DNA from: Sipunculus nudus
Lineage: Eukaryota > Annelida > Sipuncula > Golfingiida > Sipunculidae
Direction of reading: 5' to 3'
Assembly: GCA_026874595.1 (NCBI GenBank)
Contig: CM049309.1
Span: forward strand, 56,542,426 to 56,606,425
Length of the DNA: 64,000 nucleotides
A program made the translations under genes and the position numbers. Below, piece after piece: positions 9,319 through 19,369 of the stretch; position 1 is the stretch's first letter, and each line of letters opens with the position of its first letter. The notes beneath the pieces were generated by a model. It was not told the DNA's origin, ran no database searches, and saw only the letters and a list, made by a program, of their open reading frames with translations.

Positions 9319-12300
9319 ATGCCAAAGTCCAGTGAAGATACAATTGAGAACCCCACTGAGGGGGAGAAGTTTAAGTCATTGAGAAGTAGACGTATTACAG
9401 CCAAAAGACTGGTAACCCAAAAGATAAACAAGATATACGAGCTTATGAAGCTCTCAGAGAAGAAACAGAAAGTTTCTGAAGAACGTACTGCTCTTGAGAA
9501 ATTATTTGAGAACTTGAAATCTGTTCATGAGGATTATTTTGCATTACTAGAAAATGAAGAGAGAGAAGAAGCCCAGCTATATTTAGATAGTGTTGTGACA
9601 AAGAAAACAGTGTTAGATGAGGCTATAGACAAATATTTGCAATGTGAAGAAACTGAAAACAGTCAAGAAAGGGCAACAGGCCCAGAAAAGAGACACATGA
9701 ATGACAGTGCAACTAATGATGTTGATAAATCAGAGATTGATAGTTGCAACAAGAGCAAAAGTAGTAAAAGTAAAGTAGAGACTGTGAAATCTGTTAGTTC
9801 GAGGCATTCTCGGTTAAGTGTTGAGGCTGCAGCAAAGAAGGCAGCTCTGTTGGCTGAGGCAGCAGCTTTAGCAGAAAGAGAGCAGCTGGAACAGCAAATG
9901 TTAAAGCTCCAGCAACAAGTTAAACGTCTTGATGTGAAAACCCAGCTAGCAAAGGTCGAGGCTGAACAAGCAGTACTTGACGAAGAAGATGTAGAGTCAC
10001 ATCGCAGTGCTAGTGTCCGGTCCAGAAAGGATAGAGTGACCGCATGGGTGCAGTCTTTGCATTCTACGCCAGTAGAAGAAATAGGTGGTGAGGGCCCTGT
10101 GCAAGACTGTACTCTCAACCCTTGTGCTCAAGAGTTCCAGCCAAGTGGTGAGAATTCTAGATCCGACCCATTGGGAGAACTGATACAAACTCTGCATATG
10201 CCAAAAACTGAAATTCCTAGTTTTGATGGTAATCCAGTAAGATATTGGTCTTTTATCAAGTCATTTGAGAATAATGTTGACAGATATGATGTTGATGAGT
10301 ATGCTAAACTTACTAGATTGTTACAGTATTGCACTGGTAGAGCTTATAAGGTGATTGAAGGTTGTGCTGCCATGGGCAAGGGAGGTTATATCAGAGCCAA
10401 AGAGTTGTTAGCTGAGCGTTTTGGCAATAAGTATATCATATGTAATGCATGGGTAGATAGGGTCACATGTGGCAACAGAATTGCTACAGATACATTACAG
10501 GAGTTTGCTGATGAGTTGAGGTGTTTCAAGGAGACCATGCATGCAATGGATGGTCTTGGAGAAGTAAATCAGAGAGTTTTGGTTCAAGTAGCAGAGCGAC
10601 TCCCAGTGTTTCTTCAGCATAGGTGGAAGAGACGAGTTGTCACTATTCGGTTGACATCTGGAAATCCAGAACTGGAGGACCTGGTTCGTTTTGTAGAACT
10701 CTCTGCAAAGGAAATCAGCGATCCTGTATATGGTGCCTTGGGCGCAAGTAAGACCTCCAAGCCACAAGACAATAATGCATTGTCTGGTCTAAGGAAGCGA
10801 GGTTTCAGTGCAGCCATGCAGGTGAGTCAGACAAGCAACATCAGGAAGTGTTTAGTGTGTGGGGACAGCACCTGTAGTTCACTGTTCAGATGTGTAGAGT
10901 TTAAGAAAATGGCCCCAGAAAAAAGGCTCGAGGTGGCTAGACAAAACCGGTTATGTTTCAATTGCTTGAGAAAGGGCCATTTCTCTAATGACTGCAAGGC
11001 TGAAAAGACATGTTCAGTAGCGGGATGTAAAATAAAGCATACAAAGTTTCTGCACATTACTAGAAACAACGAACAAGTCTCACAAGGTAACCAAAGCAAG
11101 TCAACAGATACGACCAGTGCAAATGGTGCTTCCTGTAATCATGTATCAGCTGATGTATACAGAGTGGCCATGCCAGTTGTGAAAGTCAAAGTAAAATCAA
11201 GCAACAACCAGTCTGTAATTACCTATGCGCTTCTTGACAGTGGGTCAACATCATCGTTTTGCTCCCTGGACTTAGTTCACCAGCTTCAATCTCAGGGAGA
11301 AGAACAGACACTCAACTTGTCAACATTGGAGAAAAGGGGTAGCCCAACGAATGTTACTGTTCACAGCGTAGTCGTTTCTGGAGTAGATAATGGAGACTCT
11401 GTGGTGCTGAATAAGGTATATTCCAGACCTGAGCTTCCCATCAGCACAGAGTGTCTGCCCAGAAGTCATGATCTGGAGAGATGGGAGCATCTGAGAGACC
11501 TTGACATCCCATTGCTAACAAGAGATAAGCGCATTCAACTCCTTATTGGTCAAGATGCGCCAGAGGCTATAGTACCACTTGAAGTTAGACGTGCTCCTAA
11601 AGGACAAGAACACCTAGCACCATTCGCTACAAAGACTGTCTTAGGGTGGTCACTGAATGGACCTATTGAAGTGTGTGCACAAGGTCAAAGTGCATTTTCA
11701 GGATTTGTAGCATCCCAGCTAGAGCAGAAATTAGAGCTTTTCTGGAAAATAGATTGTTCTAGTATGAGTGACAATGCCAAAGGGTTGTCCATGGAGGATC
11801 GTCAAGCCTTGAGTGTGATGGACGCTTCAGTTAGCAAAAGGAGCGGACATTATGAAGTGGCTATACCATTTCGTGAGAATACATCCCTCCCAGACAACAA
11901 GCCGTTGGCTGAGCGCCGCCTACTGCACCTTGCAAAGAAAATGAAGGGGAACCAACAACTTCAGAAGGATTACAAAGAGAGCATGAAAGACCTAATTAAC
12001 AAGGGTTACGCAGAGAAGATCTCAGAGAGTGACAAGGACAGAAATGATGGACTCGTGTGGTATTTGCCACACCATGCAGTCACCAGTCCACACAAGTCAA
12101 AATTGCGCATAGTGTTTGATTGTGCAGCGAGATACGGGGGACTTTCGCTGAACAGCAGAGTGCTACAAGGTCCAGACCTTACAAGCAGGTTACTTGGTGT
12201 TCTCTTGAGGTTTCGAGAGTATCCCATCGCTGTCACATCAGACATAGAGGCCATGTTCCACCAGGTCCAAGTACCACAGTTTTATCGTGACGTGCTGCGT

Positions 12301-15063
12301 TTCCTCTGGTGGCGTGATGGTAACCCGGACGATGTCGTTGATGTATACAGGATGACTGTGCATTTGTTTGGGGGCACTTGGAGTCCGAGTGTCTGTTCAT
12401 ACGCACTGCAACAGACAGCGAAGGACAACAAAGAGGAATTTGGTCCTAAAGTGATCGAATGTGTATATCAAAATTTTTATGTGGATGACTTTCTCAAATC
12501 ATTCTCAACAGAAGAAGAAGCAGTAGAAACAGCAAATAAGTTGCCAAGACTTTTGGCGAAAGGTGGGTTTCGTTTGTGCAAGTGGTCAAGCAACAGTAGA
12601 GAAGTCCTTTCTCATATCCCAGAGAGTGAGCGGGCAGCGAAACCTGGGGATTTGAACTTGCATGCCTTGCCTTTTGACAGAGTTTTAGGGGTAGACTGGA
12701 GCATAAACTCTGACCAGTTTACTTATGCTATGAAACCACTTGGCAGGCCTCTGACCAGGAGAGGACTATTGGGTATGGTATGTTCTATATATGACCCTCT
12801 AAGCTTTCTGACTCCTTTCACAGTAAGGGGAAAGAAGATGGTGCAGAATCTAGCAAAGAAGAGATGCAACTGGGATGAACCACTGTCAGAGACAGACATC
12901 AAAGAATGGCAGCATTGGTTGGATGAATTAGGGGAGCTGTCGAAGTTCAACATCAGCCGTTCTATTCAACCAAAGGAGTTTAGGGCAACTCGGTTTGAAC
13001 TACACCATTTTTCAGATGCTTCTACCATCGCCTATGGATCTGTCAGTTACATCAGAATGGTGAATGAATTGGGTCAAGTTCACTGCTGCCTGCTGATGGC
13101 AAAATCCAGAGTGGCACCTCTGAAACAAATGACAATTCCAAGATTGGAACTGAGTGCAGCTGCACTGTCAGTCAAGCAAGACAAATTGCTCCGAAATGAG
13201 CTCACAGTGCCACTTCAGGATAGTGTCTTCTACACAGACAGTACTATTGTGCTCTCTTACATACAAAATGTAGACAAGAGATTTCATGTGTTTGTATCAA
13301 ATCGGTTAGCCATCATTCACGATGGTTCTACTGTAGGTCAGTGGAAGCATGTCAAGTCCGATCTCAATCCAGCAGATGATGTGTCACGAGGGCTTACAGT
13401 GAGTGAACTCACAGGGAGTACAAGATGGACCAGAGGGCCTGAGTTTCTTTGGGAACTTAACCCAGAGTCCTCCGAATACGCCGACCCAGGAATGATACTT
13501 CCAGATATCAGTAATGATCAAGAAGTCCATCAAAAGGCACAAGCCCATCCTCTGGCAGTCAAAGTGGGTACCATTGATCGAATGATCAAGAGGCACTCAT
13601 CTTGGTACGCATTGAAACGCACAGTAGCTTGGATATTGCGATTCAAGACCTTCTTAAAGCAAAAATTGCAGCAGAAGAACAGATCGTATAAGTGTGGGCC
13701 TCTCACGCTTCAGGAGTTAAATACAGCAGAAAGTTCAATTGTCAAGTATGTTCAGAATCAGAGTTATGAGGAAGAAATACAAATACTGCAAAGCGGCCAG
13801 TCCAGCATGAGTCGTAAGAGCAAGATATATAGGCTAGATCCTAGTTTGTCTGAACATGGTGACTTGATTTGTGGTAGAAGAACCAGAGAGGCAAAATCCA
13901 GGATAATCTTGCCGAAGGAACATCATGTTTCGGCCTTGATAGTTAAACATCATCATGAGATGTCAGGTCATTCAGGTCGCGAGTATGTGGTTGCAGAGGT
14001 TCGGGATAAGTATTGGATTCCAGGAGTACGCAGTGTTGTACGCAGAGTCATCAGTAGGTGTTTTACTTGTCGTCGACTTTGGTCTAAACCAGAAGGCCAG
14101 CGAATGGGTGACCTTCCAGAGCAGCGAGTGGATTACAACCAGCCTCCTTTCACTCATGTTGGTACAGACTGCTTTGGCCCTTTTCAGACAAAGATGGGTA
14201 GAAAATTGTACAAGAGGTATGGATGTCTGTTTACCTGCCTTACAACCAGAGCCATACACCTAGAGGTCCTTGACAGCATGGATACTACTTCATTCATCAA
14301 TGCGTTAGAGAGATTCATTGCTCGTAGAGGTAGGCCAACAACAGTTTGGTGTGACAATGGCACCAACTTCAGAGGAGCTCAAAGGGAGCTAAAGCAATCC
14401 ATCGACCAATGGAATCAGTCTTCAATAACACAATTCCTGTATCAGAGAGAGATAGAGTGGAAATTCATTCCCCCTGCTGCATCCCATATGGGGGGAGCTT
14501 GGGAGAGATTGATTGGAGGCGTTAAGAAGATATTGAGCTCCGTCATGAAAGAACAGGTTATCAGTGATGACGCGTTAACAACTTTTATGTGTGTGGTTGA
14601 GAGTATCTTGAACAATCGGCCTTTAACAACGGTCTCTAGTGATGCCAGGGATCTTGAACCACTAACACCCAACCACTTGCTACAATTAAGAAAGGGACCT
14701 ACTCTTCCACCGGGAGTCTTTGTACAGCAAGACAATTATGTGAGAAGAAGGTGGAGACAAGTTCAGTATCTAGCTGACTTGTTCTGGCGAAGATGGCTGA
14801 AAGAGTACTTTCCCTTACTTCAGGTGCGCAGCAAGTGGTACGACAAAAAGAGAAATCTTTGTTCAGGTGACATTGTTCTTGTTGTGGACCCCAGTATGCC
14901 AAGAAATTGTTGGCAGATTGGGCGAGTGACAGATACTGATATTGGTTCTGATGGATTGGTCAGATCGGCAACGGTTGAGACTAAAACGTCAACTCTCACC
15001 AGGCCAGTGACCAAACTTTGTCTCATTGAATGCCATGATTATAAAGATATGTATACTCAATAG
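9319..15063 (+). CDS. gag-pol: BEL/Pao Gag-Pol polyprotein, intact
   Basis: A single uninterrupted frame of 1,914 codons from the first ATG (9,319) to TAG; an in-frame TGA lies at 9,295, so no earlier start is possible. It supplies the particle protein and enzymes for reverse transcription and integration. Visible domains, in residues: charged coiled-coil N-terminus (to ~240); BEL-type Gag region (~295-440); CCHC knuckle C546-C549-H554-C559; aspartic protease DSG at D640; reverse transcriptase with D975 and YVDD at 1,054-1,057; RNase H acidic residues D1233, E1277, D1307 and D1353/D1354; integrase H2C2 zinc site (one His pair near H1546/H1551, with C1581/C1584) and DDE triad D1617, D1679, E1729. 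The 49-residue gap between the second D and E fits BEL. A C-terminal integrase-associated domain (DUF5641-like) covers ~1,795-1,905. The single frame, with no gag/pol shift, is usual for BEL/Pao. No env follows. Every expected catalytic residue is present. Confidence 0.95.
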   Translation: MPKSSEDTIENPTEGEKFKSLRSRRITAKRLVTQKINKIYELMKLSEKKQKVSEERTALEKLFENLKSVHEDYFALLENEEREEAQLYLDSVVTKKTVLDEAIDKYLQCEETENSQERATGPEKRHMNDSATNDVDKSEIDSCNKSKSSKSKVETVKSVSSRHSRLSVEAAAKKAALLAEAAALAEREQLEQQMLKLQQQVKRLDVKTQLAKVEAEQAVLDEEDVESHRSASVRSRKDRVTAWVQSLHSTPVEEIGGEGPVQDCTLNPCAQEFQPSGENSRSDPLGELIQTLHMPKTEIPSFDGNPVRYWSFIKSFENNVDRYDVDEYAKLTRLLQYCTGRAYKVIEGCAAMGKGGYIRAKELLAERFGNKYIICNAWVDRVTCGNRIATDTLQEFADELRCFKETMHAMDGLGEVNQRVLVQVAERLPVFLQHRWKRRVVTIRLTSGNPELEDLVRFVELSAKEISDPVYGALGASKTSKPQDNNALSGLRKRGFSAAMQVSQTSNIRKCLVCGDSTCSSLFRCVEFKKMAPEKRLEVARQNRLCFNCLRKGHFSNDCKAEKTCSVAGCKIKHTKFLHITRNNEQVSQGNQSKSTDTTSANGASCNHVSADVYRVAMPVVKVKVKSSNNQSVITYALLDSGSTSSFCSLDLVHQLQSQGEEQTLNLSTLEKRGSPTNVTVHSVVVSGVDNGDSVVLNKVYSRPELPISTECLPRSHDLERWEHLRDLDIPLLTRDKRIQLLIGQDAPEAIVPLEVRRAPKGQEHLAPFATKTVLGWSLNGPIEVCAQGQSAFSGFVASQLEQKLELFWKIDCSSMSDNAKGLSMEDRQALSVMDASVSKRSGHYEVAIPFRENTSLPDNKPLAERRLLHLAKKMKGNQQLQKDYKESMKDLINKGYAEKISESDKDRNDGLVWYLPHHAVTSPHKSKLRIVFDCAARYGGLSLNSRVLQGPDLTSRLLGVLLRFREYPIAVTSDIEAMFHQVQVPQFYRDVLRFLWWRDGNPDDVVDVYRMTVHLFGGTWSPSVCSYALQQTAKDNKEEFGPKVIECVYQNFYVDDFLKSFSTEEEAVETANKLPRLLAKGGFRLCKWSSNSREVLSHIPESERAAKPGDLNLHALPFDRVLGVDWSINSDQFTYAMKPLGRPLTRRGLLGMVCSIYDPLSFLTPFTVRGKKMVQNLAKKRCNWDEPLSETDIKEWQHWLDELGELSKFNISRSIQPKEFRATRFELHHFSDASTIAYGSVSYIRMVNELGQVHCCLLMAKSRVAPLKQMTIPRLELSAAALSVKQDKLLRNELTVPLQDSVFYTDSTIVLSYIQNVDKRFHVFVSNRLAIIHDGSTVGQWKHVKSDLNPADDVSRGLTVSELTGSTRWTRGPEFLWELNPESSEYADPGMILPDISNDQEVHQKAQAHPLAVKVGTIDRMIKRHSSWYALKRTVAWILRFKTFLKQKLQQKNRSYKCGPLTLQELNTAESSIVKYVQNQSYEEEIQILQSGQSSMSRKSKIYRLDPSLSEHGDLICGRRTREAKSRIILPKEHHVSALIVKHHHEMSGHSGREYVVAEVRDKYWIPGVRSVVRRVISRCFTCRRLWSKPEGQRMGDLPEQRVDYNQPPFTHVGTDCFGPFQTKMGRKLYKRYGCLFTCLTTRAIHLEVLDSMDTTSFINALERFIARRGRPTTVWCDNGTNFRGAQRELKQSIDQWNQSSITQFLYQREIEWKFIPPAASHMGGAWERLIGGVKKILSSVMKEQVISDDALTTFMCVVESILNNRPLTTVSSDARDLEPLTPNHLLQLRKGPTLPPGVFVQQDNYVRRRWRQVQYLADLFWRRWLKEYFPLLQVRSKWYDKKRNLCSGDIVLVVDPSMPRNCWQIGRVTDTDIGSDGLVRSATVETKTSTLTRPVTKLCLIECHDYKDMYTQ

Positions 15064-15247
15064 TTGTAAGAATGTATCAATTGTATCGAATGCTTTCTAG
15101 GTAGTATTAGAAATCAGGTAAATAACGTAGGAGAGGAACTGCTTTCCCATATATTGTTGTAATCTTTAGGATTATTTATATGTTAATATGCCTACGTCCC
15201 AGTTGAGAGGTCATTTTAACCCTCCTGAAGTCGGGTTCGGGGGGCGG
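15064..15247 (+). other. BEL 3' untranslated region and polypurine tract
   Basis: This runs from the gag-pol stop to LTR2. The last ~16 nt (tcgggttcggggggcgg) are G-rich and abut the LTR, the position of the plus-strand primer. The tract is G-rich and not the usual mixed AG. Confidence 0.6.
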
Positions 15248-16284
15248 TGTAAGGGACGTAGTCATTTTCCATAGATTTCCACTAGGTGGCACTAGAAGAA
15301 TGAGCCAGTAAGTGGCTCAGTTACTTTTTTGTCTGTACGGCAGTTCGTGCATTTTTTGGTAATCAGATCAGCCTGAACCCATAAGGGGAGAAGCATGTTG
15401 CTCGACAGTATGCCGCAATGTCGTAAGTAATCACATATTTACTTTCATTTATATACTGATAATTGTATAAAATATTCATTAAGTAGTCTTAATACTGCAG
15501 TCATTAACATTTCTTCATTTTATAGTTTGAAAGTTGTAATAGAACAGAAAAAGTTTGTGTACCTCGATTGTCACGCCCTACATTACCCTGTAGTAGCTTG
15601 TATACATGCTGAACAGTGCTTGCTCCCATGTACGGACAGGGCCCAATTAATTTTTCTGTGCTGTAAGATAGTATGGGCTGTGGTATGTCACTGCTGATAT
15701 GAGCGGAGCTAGGCTCTCATAAAAGGACAATGCCATCCATGACTGTGTTGCTGTATATAGGAATAGCTTAATTATGTCTTCATATGTTTGTGTTATGTAG
15801 GAATAATGATTAAATTGTGATATTTGCTTATTTACTGCTGCATTTTGGTACAAGTAACTAGTATTTACACTAAATCAGTAAATTTAATGGCTAATATTTC
15901 AATATTATTAGGTTAAAGTAACAGGTCAGTATAAAAGGGTAAACATGTGCAACATAGACTTCTTATTCAGTTAATATATTATTTTCTGATCAGTAAGCCA
16001 TACATAGTTTAGAATTTGGATTTGTTTTGTCATATCAGCAGCATGATTGATTTGTTTATTAATCATACAATTAGAGAGTCTTTTATATACCTTATATATA
16101 TTTCATCCATAGGAATTTCATTTATTAATGCATGTCCATACTTATTTGCATTTAGATGTAGCTTTAGACATTAGAGTAAATTTATATTTGTTAATTTGTA
16201 GATTGAACCGGCTTCAGAATAAAGAATTAAAAACCCTGCCGCGTCCTGACATATTTCCCTGGCTGATCTCGGCTACCAGTCATA
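15248..16284 (+). repeat. Middle LTR (LTR2), shared by both units
   Basis: 1,037 bp, essentially identical to LTR1, with one difference noted (tccct at ~16,257). It carries the CTCF-type motif at 15,279-15,292 and the TATA box at 15,930-15,937. It is both the 3' LTR of unit 1 and the 5' LTR of unit 2. Confidence 0.92.
15279..15292 (+). promoter_or_regulatory. CTCF-type motif in LTR2
   Basis: The same 14/14 match as in LTR1, in the same orientation, 7,010 bp away. Confidence 0.55.
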
Positions 16285-16328
16285 GTTCAATGACAGTCAG
16301 CTATTGAGTCGAGTTGACAACAGTAGTC

Positions 16329-17198
16329 ATGCCAAAGTCCAGTGAAGATACAATTGAGAACCCCACTGAGGGGGAGAAGTTTAAGTCATTGAGAAGTAGA
16401 CGTATTACAGCCAAAAGACTGGTAACCCAAAAGATAAACAAGATATACGAGCTTATGAAGCTCTCAGAGAAGAAACAGAAAGTTTCTGAAGAACGTACTG
16501 CTCTTGAGAAATTATTTGAGAACTTGAAATCTGTTCATGAGGATTATTTTGCATTACTAGAAAATGAAGAGAGAGAAGAAGCCCAGCTATATTTAGATAG
16601 TGTTGTGACAAAGAAAACAGTGTTAGATGAGGCTATAGACAAATATTTGCAATGTGAAGAAACTGAAAACAGTCAAGAAAGGGCAACAGGCCCAGAAAAG
16701 AGACACATGAATGACAGTGCAACTAATGATGTTGATAAATCAGAGATTGATAGTTGCAACAAGAGCAAAAGTAGTAAAAGTAAAGTAGAGACTGTGAAAT
16801 CTGTTAGTTCGAGGCATTCTCGGTTAAGTGTTGAGGCTGCAGCAAAGAAGGCAGCTCTGTTGGCTGAGGCAGCAGCTTTAGCAGAAAGAGAGCAGCTGGA
16901 ACAGCAAATGTTAAAGCTCCAGCAACAAGTTAAACGTCTTGATGTGAAAACCCAGCTAGCAAAGGTCGAGGCTGAACAAGCAGTACTTGACGAAGAAGAT
17001 GTAGAGTCACATCGCAGTGCTAGTGTCCGGTCCAGAAAGGATAGAGTGACCGCATGGGTGCAGTCTTTGCATTCTACGCCAGTAGAAGAAATAGGTGGTG
17101 AGGGCCCTGTGCAAGACTGTACTCTCAACCCTTGTGCTCAAGAGTTCCAGCCAAGTGGTGAGAATTCTAGATCCGATCTAGATCTATGTGCAACATAG
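16329..17198 (+). pseudogene. Truncated second gag (5' end only)
   Basis: This repeats the first ~283 codons of the intact polyprotein with no change that I can see. The match breaks at 17,176. The frame then runs through the filler into the truncated LTR and stops at 17,196-17,198, giving about 289 codons. It keeps the coiled-coil N-terminus and lacks the Gag core, the zinc knuckle and all of pol. With LTR2 upstream supplying a promoter it could be transcribed; any product would be a Gag N-terminal fragment. Whether it is translated cannot be told from sequence. Confidence 0.85.
17177..17185 (+). other. Deletion junction with 9-nt filler
   Basis: The filler tctagatct joins gag position 10,166-equivalent to LTR position 8,935-equivalent. 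CTAGATC occurs immediately left (17,168-17,174) and again in the filler (17,178-17,184), so the filler looks copied from adjacent sequence. GATCTAGATC across the join is a palindrome. Confidence 0.8.
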
Positions 17199-17525
17199 AC
17201 TTCTTATTCAGTTAATATATTATTTTCTGATCAGTAAGCCATACATAGTTTAGAATTTGGATTTGTTTTGTCATATCAGCAGCATGATTGATTTGTTTAT
17301 TAATCATACAATTAGAGAGTCTTTTATATACCTTATATATATTTCATCCATAGGAATTTCATTTATTAATGCATGTCCATACTTATTTGCATTTAGATGT
17401 AGCTTTAGACATTAGAGTAAATTTATATTTGTTAATTTGTAGATTGAACCGGCTTCAGAATAAAGAATTAAAAACCCTGCCGCGTCCTGACATATTTCTC
17501 TGGCTGATCTCGGCTACCAGTCATA
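17186..17525 (+). repeat. Truncated 3' LTR (LTR3), R-U5-like remnant
   Basis: 340 bp matching LTR1 positions 8,935-9,274. The start is about 8 bp after the TATA box, so the CTCF-type motif and promoter are lost while the polyadenylation signal and outer end remain. At the variable site it carries tctct like LTR1, unlike LTR2. Confidence 0.88.
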
Positions 17526-17925
17526 AGAAGTATCTTTCCATGAAAACCATAGTTTTAATAGTTCGGCCGAATTATGGGTTGTTTGAAAAAGTCCTGAGGG
17601 GATTGCAAACACTTCTAAGGGTCCTCAATTTCTTTGGGACTTTGAAACCCTCGCCAGAATCTACTTATCAGTCGTTCGTTCATACGTGCACGTTTCATGT
17701 AAAACATTGTCATGGTTCAGAAACGCAGGTTCACCAGGCGAGTGGCAGAACAACTGCATACAAATGGAAGGCTTCGTAGCTCCGTAATTATTCCTTTGTG
17801 GAATTGTGATTATGGCACTTAAGAAAAAAAATATATTATGGTGATTCCGATTACGACCAAAAATGTAATAGATTACGGATGCAGTTTTAATCTACCCCTT
17901 CAAATTTTCAGCAAAATCTGTATAT
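17526..17925. repeat. Tandem unit B, right part
   Basis: Begins with AGAAG (second copy of the target duplication), then continues tatctttccatg..., collinear with unit A from 7,500 on. The shared landmarks end near 17,920 (ttttcagcaaaat). Confidence 0.7.
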
Positions 17926-19369
17926 TACATTTTGTGTTAATTTGCTGAAAGACATGCAACGAACCAAGGCTGAAGTGGTTTCTTTGCTAAATGTTTTTAT
18001 CGAAATATGTCAACCTGCTTTCATTTTATCTGGGAGAGTTGTCCATTTTGCATCAGACCTGCTTGTTCCATGATAATTTACAGTACTTAAACCAAAAATT
18101 TAATACTGCTGGAATATATTTTTCTGGGCCTGTCTTTTTCACATTGGCACCTATACGTTTAGCGTACATGAAACTTCAACGAAATATGCATGTGTATACA
18201 AATAACGCATGTGTCTGTTAACATGCCTTAGACTATACCCTCAACTGACTACACTGAATAAACTTCGTGTTTCACGATGTCGCCTGAGCTTCAAATAATA
18301 CAAACATCTTTCATAAAATTTCACGGTAGAATGATTCTTTACACAATCATTATATCTACGATATTTCCCAAGCAATGAAGCTCTCGGACCTATGTTTTTT
18401 ATCGAAAAAAAAATTCTCACTTAGAAAATTCGTTCACCCTGTATATGCCTCACGTCTCTTTCCAAAATTTATTTTTTGGTGTGATTTCTGGAATAGAATA
18501 ATTTTTCTTTTTATGATGATATTTTGGGGGAGGGTGTTCCTGGAGAATTCTAGCAGAAGTAATCTTTGTATTATATAAGTGAAACACATGACAAAAGATC
18601 CTGCAAAAATCTTAGGATTAAAATATGCGTCGTTTAATCTCTATCAGCTCATTACAAAAATATGCATCAGATAGAGCCGTGGATTTTCCACGGGTGCAGC
18701 TAGTTATAATAATTACCCATAAACCGATTCACTCTCAAGAAACGAAGTATTCATTAAAACCACCTCCCTATAGCTGGCAATTACATAAACTGAATATATG
18801 CCTGAACGGATGAATAAGTAAAGTGGGAGTGGCCTTACACGAGCAAATTAAGCAAAACCACTGTGTATGTAATAAACTATTTTATGATTAGTGTGAAGGA
18901 ATCTATATCATATAAATGGGATTTCCAATAAATATGATTTTAAATAGCACCCAAGGCACACTGGTCAAAGAAATCTTGCTGTGAGTTCATCGTTTATAAT
19001 TTTTAGCCAAACATTCCCAAATTTTTGACAAAGGTTTTAGAAATTGTCCGGTAATTTAGCTTACACTTTTATAGTGGCTGACAAATATATATGTCTTGTC
19101 AAAGAAAAATAAGTGCCAGTCTTGCTAATATAATAAAACACCTTGATTTATATAAAAATCATGACCATCCATGATTCAAGTTAAATATATTTAGGTCACA
19201 TGATTCTCATTTGTGCGCTGTTAGAGGACGGACGGCAAGCCAGATGACGGACAGTGATATATAGCTCAGGCCCTAGCTTCTAGACCATTAAGATAAAACA
19301 TAATAAATGGTTAAATTGTTTCATAGCTATTTTAAATAGTTGTATATAGTACTTTATTATAGTATAGTA
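17926..19369. other. Unannotated sequence
   Basis: AT-rich, without a recognisable gene. Near 19,225-19,275 a fragment 'gacggacggcaagccagatgacggacagtgatatatagctcagg' type repeat occurs, related to the segment at 43,080-43,150. Confidence 0.4.

Larger units (their letters stand above)
8238..17525 (+). mobile_element. BEL/Pao LTR retrotransposon, tandem dimer with deleted second unit
   Basis: The order is LTR1 (8,238-9,274), internal region with intact gag-pol, LTR2 (15,248-16,284), the first ~0.9 kb of a second internal region, a 9-nt filler, and the last 340 bp of a third LTR (17,186-17,525). The whole block is bounded by the 5-bp repeat AGAAG (8,233-8,237 and 17,526-17,530). The offset between units is exactly 7,010 bp. 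Compared with a full dimer, about 5.78 kb is missing from unit 2. The pol domain order (protease, RT, RNase H, integrase, with no env) is typical of BEL/Pao. Confidence 0.92.

Noticed and set aside
9663..10118. 151-codon minus-strand frame opposite gag, and its copy at 16,673-17,128
   Set aside because: It is the antisense shadow of a charged coiled-coil region; it has no motif and changes in step with gag.
17171..17185. Vector or polylinker contamination, because XbaI- and BglII-like sites cluster at the junction
   Set aside because: The TCTAGA is already present in the intact gag copy, and the filler is explained by duplication of the adjacent CTAGATC.
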